Below, in pieces: positions 57,803 through 64,000 of a DNA stretch of 64,000 nt. The stretch covers positions 372,001-436,000 of the forward strand of contig CAVXGT010000015.1 in the NCBI GenBank assembly GCA_963761475.1. The letters run 5' to 3'. Position 1 is the stretch's first letter, and every line of letters begins with the position of its first letter. The stretch comes from Ga0077555 sp963761475. Lineage in GTDB: Bacteria > Pseudomonadota > Alphaproteobacteria > Rhizobiales > Hyphomicrobiaceae. The notes below the pieces were generated by a model. That model worked only from the letters and a program-made list of their open reading frames with translations. It did not search any database and was not told where the DNA came from. The translations under genes were made by a program, and so were the position numbers.

Positions 57803-58041
57803 ATCCGACGGGGTCTAAACCGGACCTTCGATACCGTTTCGTTGTCACGCGCATTGCATCGGGCCACGCGACAGGCGATGCTGGCTCGATCTGCAACTCG
57901 CTTGCACACATGCGCTCGCTCGAGACGGCGATGCGACGCCCTCGAATTGCGCGGCCGCGTGTCAGCCTGGTGAGCGACCTTTGCGACCGCGAGGGGCAAT
58001 AGTGCCTCAATTCCGGGACGGCAATCAGGTGGGAGGGGCTT

Positions 58042-58740
58042 ATGGCCGCCACAGCACTCATCGTCGGTACGGGCTCGGGCATCAGCGCCTCGGTCGCCGA
58101 GGCTCTGCACCGGGAGGGCTACCGGCTGATGCTGGCCTGCCGCAATCCCGCGTCCATTGCCGAGTTGGCGCGGCGAACCGGGGCCCTCACATTCGCCGGT
58201 GATGCCGCATCGCCCGGGGATGTCAACCGGCTGTTTGCCGAGGTCGACAGCAAGCTCGGCGGCCTCGACGTGGCGCTCTACAACGCCAGCTTCAGGACGC
58301 GGGGGCCGGTGACGGAACTGGTGCCTGCGGATGTCCACAAAGCCTTGGAGGTCGGTGCTTTCGGCGCCTTCCTGATGGCCCAGGAGGCGGCGCGCCGCAT
58401 GCTCCCCAAGCAAAAGGGATGCATCATGTTCACCGGCGCCTCGGCCGGCCTCAAAGGGTTCCCGCAATCCGCTCCGTTCGCCATGGCAAAGTTCGCGCTG
58501 CGCGGTCTCGCCCAATCCCTGGCGCGCGAATTGCAACCCAAAGGCATTCACGTGGCCCACTTCAATATTGACGGCGGCGTGCGTAATCCAGATCGCGGGC
58601 GCATGGAGGGCACCTCGGAGCCCGCCGACAGCCTGTTGGATCCAGACGCCATTGCGGAGGCTTATTTGTCCGTGATCCGCCAGCCGCGATCGGCGTGGAG
58701 CACGGAAGTGGAGCTCAGGCCATGGGTCGAGCGGTTTTGA
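58042..58740 (+). CDS. Short-chain dehydrogenase/reductase-fold protein, catalytic Tyr replaced by Phe
   Basis: 232 residues. The N-terminal cofactor loop ALIVGTGSGISASVAEAL is a TGxxxGxG variant, with YNAS in place of NNAG. The YxxxK motif reads FAMAKFALRGLAQSLA, with Phe for Tyr and Lys kept, followed by HVAHFNIDGG. A subgroup of SDR proteins shares this Phe, so it is not a random lesion; activity may differ or be lost. The MaoC gene follows 16 bp after its stop, making a two-gene unit. Confidence 0.83.
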   Translation: MAATALIVGTGSGISASVAEALHREGYRLMLACRNPASIAELARRTGALTFAGDAASPGDVNRLFAEVDSKLGGLDVALYNASFRTRGPVTELVPADVHKALEVGAFGAFLMAQEAARRMLPKQKGCIMFTGASAGLKGFPQSAPFAMAKFALRGLAQSLARELQPKGIHVAHFNIDGGVRNPDRGRMEGTSEPADSLLDPDAIAEAYLSVIRQPRSAWSTEVELRPWVERF

Positions 58741-58756
58741 TCATCGGGAGGCAGGA

Positions 58757-59227
58757 TTGAAGGACGAAGCGCCACTGCTGGGACGAGGCTTCTACTGGCA
58801 CGACATGCCCGTGGGTTTTCGCTGCCGCACGTTCGGCCGCACCCTTACCGAGCCGGACCTGGTTAATTTCATCTCGTGCACGGGCATGCTCGAGGTGCTT
58901 TTCACCAACGAGGTGTATCGACAAACGGAGAGCGCCATAAAGGGCCGGCTGGTGCCGGGCGCGCTGGTGTTCTCGATGGCCGAGGGATTGGTGATCGGGG
59001 CCACGATCCAGGGAACTGGCATGGCGTTTCTCGGCATGGATCTTGAGATCAAAGGTCCGACACTGGTTGGAGACACGATTCACGTCGAACTCGAAGTGAC
59101 GGAATCTCGTGCTGCATCAAAGGGTAACCGTGGCCTCGTCAGGACGCGAAATACCGTTGTCAATCAACACGGCGACACAATCATGGTCTACACACCATTG
59201 CGGATGATGAAAGGTGCGCCCAAATGA
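58757..59227 (+). CDS. MaoC-family (hot-dog fold) dehydratase-like protein
   Basis: 156 residues from a TTG at 58757 with GGGAGG upstream. MaoC features: GFRCRTFGRTLTEPDLVNF, VPGALVFSMAEGLVIGA and GPTLVGDTIHVELEVTESR; the usual catalytic Asp-His pair of R-hydratases is not obvious (NFISCTGM region). Probably acts on an acyl-CoA or hydroxyacyl-CoA. Co-transcribed with the SDR-like gene. Confidence 0.83.
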   Translation: MKDEAPLLGRGFYWHDMPVGFRCRTFGRTLTEPDLVNFISCTGMLEVLFTNEVYRQTESAIKGRLVPGALVFSMAEGLVIGATIQGTGMAFLGMDLEIKGPTLVGDTIHVELEVTESRAASKGNRGLVRTRNTVVNQHGDTIMVYTPLRMMKGAPK

Positions 59228-59422
59228 TGGTCAAGGTTTCTGAGGCCCAGCAGACTGGATAGTGACATTCGGGCCACTTGGTAATTGTGAACGGAATTAT
59301 CCTCCGTAGTCTGCTTTGAGTCGGTTGCGTGGGCAGGGAGGGTGAGTATGCTGACTTTCCTGTCGTACCGGATGCGCAACGGGGTGCCGTTGCCGCGACG
59401 GCAGTAGGAATGGAGTTGTGTT

Positions 59423-60496
59423 ATGGGTCGCCGCATGACTGCTTATTTGCGCTCCTTCACAAGCGGGTTGGTGCTTGCAGGCTTGCCCGTGGCTGCATTT
59501 CTCGTCGTTGACTATATCGTTGCGCCCCCGGGAGCGAAGACGCCCATCGTCAGTATCGGCGCAAGCAATGGCGGCAGCCCCGCCGCCGCCACTGACTGGC
59601 AGGATGTTGCTGGTGGTGTGATCACCGCCTCGGCGCCATCGCCAACCACAAACCCCGAACTGACTCGGCCTGCGACATTGATGCGCGACACAACCGTGGC
59701 TGGCCAAACGTCTGTTGCTGCTTTCTCGCCACTTGTGCGATCCATTCAGTCCGAGCTGGTCCGGGTCGGTTGCCTCGGTGGCGTGGCCGACGGCGCCTGG
59801 AGCGACCAGACCAAAATTGCCATGCGGGCGTTCAACAGCAGTGTGCGCGTCGACCTGCCTGTCGACCGGCCCGACTACATCCTTCTCACGCTCCTGCAAG
59901 GCCATAGTGCGAAGGCTTGCTCGCGCAGCTGCGACAGCCGGCAGGGCGGTGCAAATGCCTGCGTCGACGAGAGCATCCAGGCGCGCGCCATAGCGCCAAC
60001 TGAGCGAGCCATCGTGGCGCCCGCCCCGGTTCGCATCACGCAGGCGGAAGCCCGCCGGCGTAGCCAAGGTGCCTGGGCCACGACCACGGCCGTCACCGAT
60101 CACATCGTCGAAGCGCCCCCGGTCGAGCGGAGCGCGAACCTCGGTATCGTTGCGCCACGGCCGCGGCTTGCCACACGACCGGCAGCCGTTGTTGCCATCG
60201 ATGTGGCCGCGCCAACTTCAGCAGCCGCAAATCCCCCCCAGGTCATCGCGGCCGCTCAGCCGGCGAAAGAGCCGTTGCCTGGACGGATGGCCATCGGCGC
60301 CGCATTGCCGGCAGCAACTGCTGCGACCATTCCGGCGCCGATCGTGGCTCCTCTACCCGCCGTGCGCCAGGTCGAGCCATCACGTCAACGTTCGGCTCGC
60401 GCATTACGGCCGGCGCCTACGTCGGCGCGTGCGACACCGTCCGGCCCGCGGCGCCTGCAACGGATGTTCTCCGATCTGGCGACCAACTCACCCTGA
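59423..60496 (+). CDS. Membrane-anchored peptidoglycan-binding-like protein
   Basis: 357 residues. An N-terminal membrane segment (about 13-32, GLVLAGLPVAAFLVVDYIV) is followed by a linker and then a peptidoglycan-binding-1-like domain (about 105-160: SIQSELVRVGCLGGVADG, TKIAMRAFN). Four Cys lie near 115-180. The rest is Ala/Pro-rich and low-complexity. Such proteins are common in Hyphomicrobiales envelopes and lack catalytic domains. Transcribed alone. Confidence 0.72.
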   Translation: MGRRMTAYLRSFTSGLVLAGLPVAAFLVVDYIVAPPGAKTPIVSIGASNGGSPAAATDWQDVAGGVITASAPSPTTNPELTRPATLMRDTTVAGQTSVAAFSPLVRSIQSELVRVGCLGGVADGAWSDQTKIAMRAFNSSVRVDLPVDRPDYILLTLLQGHSAKACSRSCDSRQGGANACVDESIQARAIAPTERAIVAPAPVRITQAEARRRSQGAWATTTAVTDHIVEAPPVERSANLGIVAPRPRLATRPAAVVAIDVAAPTSAAANPPQVIAAAQPAKEPLPGRMAIGAALPAATAATIPAPIVAPLPAVRQVEPSRQRSARALRPAPTSARATPSGPRRLQRMFSDLATNSP

Positions 60497-60897
60497 GCCT
60501 GCCGGGCGGTTGGGGCGGATCCAATCCGGTGCCGGGCACCGGTGGCAGCGCTCGGTCGCACGAGACCCTAATTGTCTCGACGTGCCTATCGGCTTCAGCA
60601 CGAGCGCCGTGGCGCTCAGCGATCATCAGCCCCTCCACGGGGATTACTGAGACGCTTGGTCCAATTGTTACCGGGGGTGAGCCAGCGATGGCTTGACGTG
60701 CAGGCGGGGCAAGCACAGGCCACCGCCGCCAGTCCATCCGCGCGTGCGGGCCTGAGTTCGTGCTCTCGTCATTGTTTGCTGTCCTCGGTGGAAGCGACAA
60801 TGCTTCCACCTCAGCCGATCAGGCCAGCTTATCGTTTGAGAGACTGATTCACGACTTCGGTGGAAGCAAAGAGGCTTCCACCTCAGCCGATCAGGCT
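60497..60897. other. Intergenic region holding two palindromic repeats
   Basis: 401 bp between convergent genes. The left 270 bp have nothing recognisable; the right part is filled by repeat copies B and C. Confidence 0.6.
60787..60823. repeat. Palindromic intergenic repeat, copy B (partial)
   Basis: GGTGGAAGC (60787-60795) and GCTTCCACC (60802-60810), then TCAGCCGATCAGG. The outer left arm seen in copies A and C is missing or degraded, so this copy is partial. Confidence 0.8.
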
Positions 60898-60900
60898 CTA
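60841..60900. repeat. Palindromic intergenic repeat, copy C
   Basis: AGACTGAT (60841-60848) with ATCAGGCT, and GGTGGAAGC (60859-60867) with GCTTCCACC (60874-60882). It ends CTA, which on the minus strand is the TAG stop of the universal stress protein gene. Confidence 0.85.
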
Positions 60901-61335
60901 GCGAACCACCAGCACGGGGATGTCGGAATGCACCACGACCTGGTTCGTCTGGCTGCCAATCAACAGCCGCGAGATGCCGCGGCGGCCATGTGAGGCCATG
61001 ACGATGAGATCACAGGATTTGGATTTCGCTGCCTCGATGATGCCTTCAGCCGGGTATTGATCGGCGACATGGAGGGTCTCGCATGAAACGCCCGCGTTTT
61101 GCGCCTCAGTCTTGACGCTGGCGAGAATATTGGTGGCGTTCTCTTTGGCGCCCTTCTCGTAGTCATCGACCGGGAAAGCCATTCCCATCTCGCCGGGAAC
61201 AACGGCGGTCCACGGCTCGCTCACGAACACGGCGGTGACCTTGGCGCCCACTGTTTTCGCCAGCGTCAGGCCTTGCTCAACGGCCTTGTGGGCCAGCTCG
61301 GAACCATCGGTCGCAATCAAAATGTGCTTGTACAT
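60898..61335 (-). CDS. Universal stress protein (UspA family)
   Basis: 145 residues from MYKHILIATDGSELAHKAVE. The ATP-binding pattern is present (ATDGS early; late SHGRRGISRLLIGSQTNQVV), so it is of the nucleotide-binding type. USPs respond to energy and oxidative stress. The stop codon is formed by repeat copy C. The 450-bp region upstream has an A/T-rich tract that probably holds promoters. Confidence 0.92.
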   Translation of the reverse strand: MYKHILIATDGSELAHKAVEQGLTLAKTVGAKVTAVFVSEPWTAVVPGEMGMAFPVDDYEKGAKENATNILASVKTEAQNAGVSCETLHVADQYPAEGIIEAAKSKSCDLIVMASHGRRGISRLLIGSQTNQVVVHSDIPVLVVR

Positions 61336-61786
61336 GGCGGTCGGCCTTCCAGTTTGCTGGCTTGTTGGTTCGTTGCCACTGTGCCCTCTATCAGGAGCAA
61401 CTGGCTTGATGGTTGTCAAACACTGCCGGACGGGTGCCGCACCAGCCGCTGTTGGCGCTGGCATGCGGAGATCCAGATGGCGGTGACATGACTGGTCAGC
61501 CGGCGCCCTGGGTAGAATGACCTGCGCGTTGCCGCAAAATTCGGCATTGCAACCTCCATTCTCAATATTGATCTATAAGTTATTGAAATCACTTCTTTAA
61601 TTTAAACTTTCCTGGGAAAAGTGCGGACTGGTCCGCCGCTTGCAACGGGGCACGGCAGGTGCGACCTTCATTGCCATCACAGACTTAGCGCACTACATTA
61701 TGTCAGGAACACTGACCTAATCGTGGCTGGTGTGTCGGCCCCGGTGTTTACGGACTCCACACCACCCAAGAAAGAGGCTACCCGCC
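61336..61786. promoter_or_regulatory. Divergent promoter region with an A/T-rich tract
   Basis: 451 bp between the universal stress protein and the oxidoreductase. The segment about 61556-61612 is strongly A/T-rich in a GC-rich chromosome and likely contains promoter or nucleoid-protein binding sites; no specific motif can be defined. Confidence 0.45.
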
Positions 61787-64000
61787 ATGGTCAAGAGCAG
61801 CCCAAGCCTAAACGACAAGTTCGACCTCGGCGAAACCCATCAGATCCTGAACGGGTCGCAAGCCATCGTTCGCCTGATGCTGATGCAGCGCGAGCGCGAT
61901 CGCCAAGCGGGATTGTCGACCGCCGGCTATTGCACGGGATACCGCGGCAGCCCAATCGCCGGTCTCGAGGCGGCGATGATCCGCTCGCGGGCACTTCTGG
62001 GCAAGTCTGACATCGTCTTCAACCCGGGCCTCAACGAGGATCTCGCGGCAACGGCGCTTTGGGGATCGCAGCAGGCCGAATTGAGGGGCGACGGCAAGCA
62101 CGACGGTGTTTTCGGCGTTTGGTACGGGAAGGGGCCGGGCGTCGACCGGACCGGCGACGTGTTTCGCCATGCCAACCATGCGGGCACATCGAAGCATGGC
62201 GGCGTCATTGCGCTGCTCGGCGACGACCACACCTGCGAGAGTTCGACCTCGGCACATCAATCCGAATTCGCCATGGTCGACTACATGATCCCGGTACTCA
62301 ATCCTGCCGGCGTGCAGGAGCTGCTGGATTTCGGCCTGCTCGGATTTGCGCTCTCGCGCTATGCGGGCGTGTGGGTCGGCATCAAGTGTGTGAAAGACAA
62401 CATCGAAGTCGACGGCGACCGTGGACGGACGCATCGATCGCGTGCAGGTGAAGGTTCCTGTGGATTTCACGCCGCCGGAGGGTGGCTTGAACATCCGTGT
62501 CGGCGACCAGGCCCTCGACAAGGAAGCCCGCCTCCACGACTACAAGCGGCCGGCCGTTCTCGCCTTTGCGCGCGCCAACAAGCTGGACCGGATGGTCATG
62601 AGTGGTGGTGCGGCGCCGAAGGTCGGCATCATCACCACGGGCAAGAGCTATCTCGATGTCCGCGCTGCTCTCGACGATCTCGGCATCGACGAGGTCAAGG
62701 CGAACGAGATCGGGCTCCGGCTCTACAAGGTCGGCATGGTCTGGCCTCTGGAGCCGGAAGGCCTGCAAGACGTTCGCCAAGGGGCTCGATCTCATCATCG
62801 TCGTGGAGGAGAAGCGCTCCTTGATCGAGACGCAGGTCAAGGAGCAGCTCTATAACGCGGATATGCGGCCCGTCGTGATCGGCAAGCGCGACGAGACGGA
62901 CGACAAATCGCACTATCTGTTCGAGGCCAAAGGCGCGCTCGAGCCGAGCGACATCGCCGTGCAAGGTCGGCGAGCGGCTCATTCGATTTGGCACGGGCGG
63001 CGAGGCGCTCAAGGAGCGCGTCTCGTTCCTCAAGCAAATGAAGGGCAACAAGCCCGCGTCGGCGGAAGCCGCCGTGCGAGTTCCCTATTTCTGCCCTGGC
63101 TGCCCGCACAATTCCTCCACCGTCGTGCCGCCGGGCTCACGCGCCTACGCCGGCATCGGGTGCCACTACATGGCGCAGTGGATGGACCGCGACACCGAAG
63201 GCTGGACGCAGATGGGTGGCGAAGGCGCCAACTGGGTTGGCGAGGCGCCATTCTCCAAGCGCGGGCATATCTTCCAGAATCTCGGCGACGGTACTTACTT
63301 GCACTCGGGCAGCCTCGCAATCCGCGCAGCGATCGCCTCCGGCGTGAGCATGACCTACAAGCTGCTCTACAATGATGCCGTCGCCATGACCGGTGGCCAA
63401 TCGCTGGATGGCGGGGCGACGGTCGGTCAGATGGCCTCGCAGATCCTTGGCGAAGGCGTCAAGAAACTGGTCGTGGTGACTGACGAGCCGGACAAGTATC
63501 CGCAGGGCTTCCTGCCGGCCGGCACGGAGGTCTACCACCGGCGAGAGCTGCAGGCGGTGCAGCGGGACCTCGCCGCCATTCCAGGCGTTACGGCACTCAT
63601 CTACGACCAGACGTGCGCGGCCGAGAAGCGGCGCAGGCGCAAGCGCGGCACGTTCCCTGATCCGGTCAAGCGGGCGTTCATCAACGAAGCGGTCTGCGAG
63701 GGCTGCGGCGATTGCGGCAAGAAGTCGAACTGCGTGGCGATCCTGCCGCTCGAGACCGACTTTGGCACCAAGCGCGAGATCGACCAATCGACCTGCAACA
63801 AGGACTTCTCCTGCATCAACGGCTTCTGCCCGAGCTTCGTCACGGTGCATGGCGCGGTGCCGCGCAAGAAGGCCGGACTTGCCACGCAGGGCAACATCGC
63901 CTCCATGCTCGGCAGCTTGCCTGAGCCGAAACAGCCTGACCTCAACGGGCCCTACACGATGGTCGTCACCGGTGTCGGCGGCACGGGTGTGGTCACCATT
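61787..64000 (+). CDS. Indolepyruvate:ferredoxin oxidoreductase, fused form; partial, three frame breaks
   Basis: At least 737 residues after removing extra bases at about 62414, 62769 and 62965; cut by the window end. N-terminal pyrimidine-binding TPP domain with GYCTGYRGSPIAGLEAAM and GLNEDLAATALWG; middle region GTGGEALKERVSFL and VPYFCPGCPHNSST; diphosphate motif GGEGANWVGEAPF; ferredoxin-like Cys set CEGCGDCGKKSNC; then the start of the gamma domain (VVTGVGGTGVVT). It oxidatively decarboxylates aryl pyruvates to acyl-CoA. Alphaproteobacterial homologs are about 1,150 residues. Breaks are all +1. Confidence 0.88.

Overview
The window is a GC-rich bacterial chromosome segment, almost certainly from an alphaproteobacterium and most like Hyphomicrobiales or a close relative. 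The evidence is the tsaD / hemC-hemD-mitofilin-hemY block, the dnaN-recF-gyrB run, cysD-cysNC, fused indolepyruvate oxidoreductase, and many acyl-CoA enzymes. I cannot place the genus. About 56 protein genes and two tRNA genes (Ser-GCU, Arg-UCU) can be supported. I see no CRISPR array, rRNA, insertion sequence, prophage or recognisable transcription factor.

Layout. 1-2.3 kb: a visibly more A/T-rich patch with a TIR-domain protein (the only plausible defence gene) and a DUF1330 protein. 2.6-5.5 kb: a thiamine-diphosphate enzyme and an HMG-CoA-lyase-like protein. 5.7-7.8 kb: a secreted serralysin-type metalloprotease ending in six exact-period 141-bp repeats. 8.1-13.2 kb: dnaN, recF and gyrB. 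13.4-16.5 kb: a minus-strand crotonase / CoA-transferase / CitE-like lyase cassette, formally the three steps of an itaconate-type pathway. 16.7-22.4 kb: single genes, including selB, a SET protein and an OmpA-type envelope protein. 22.6-29.9 kb: a Baeyer-Villiger monooxygenase, a PKD protein, dehydrogenases, SMP-30, an FAD monooxygenase, folD and a sulfotransferase. 30.1-31.3 kb: a two-gene YeeE/YedE sulfur transporter. 31.5-34.8 kb: an acyl-CoA catabolic operon (crotonase-like plus two acyl-CoA dehydrogenases). 35-41 kb: a sterol-desaturase fusion, an enolase-superfamily enzyme, a DUF1932 dehydrogenase and a large TPR protein. 41.2-47.7 kb: tsaD divergent from the heme / inner-membrane-architecture operon. 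47.8-50.5 kb: a thiazoline-hydrolase-like protein, a second CaiB-type transferase, a carboxymuconolactone-decarboxylase-like protein and tRNA-Ser. 50.6-53.6 kb: cysD-cysNC and tRNA-Arg. 53.9-59.2 kb: a thiolase-like/DUF35 pair, XerC-like recombinase, TraB/GumN protein, SDR and MaoC protein. 59.4-64 kb: a peptidoglycan-binding-like protein, a universal stress protein and the start of an indolepyruvate:ferredoxin oxidoreductase.

Sequence quality matters here. dnaN, gyrB, the FAD monooxygenase and the indolepyruvate oxidoreductase can only be read through if eleven single extra G/C bases are removed, and the metalloprotease breaks at a G6 run. Because two of these genes are essential, I treat the breaks as probable sequencing or assembly errors and annotate the genes as full-length loci.

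The most interesting non-coding signals are a 77-bp MITE-like inverted repeat whose edge supplies a stop codon, a three-copy palindromic intergenic repeat, a 21-bp perfect palindrome in a promoter region, and a 42-bp tandem repeat after gyrB. The most interesting proteins are the TIR protein with an unrecognised N-terminus, the thiolase-like/DUF35 pair lacking the usual nucleophilic Cys, the sterol-desaturase fusion, and the divergent crotonase.
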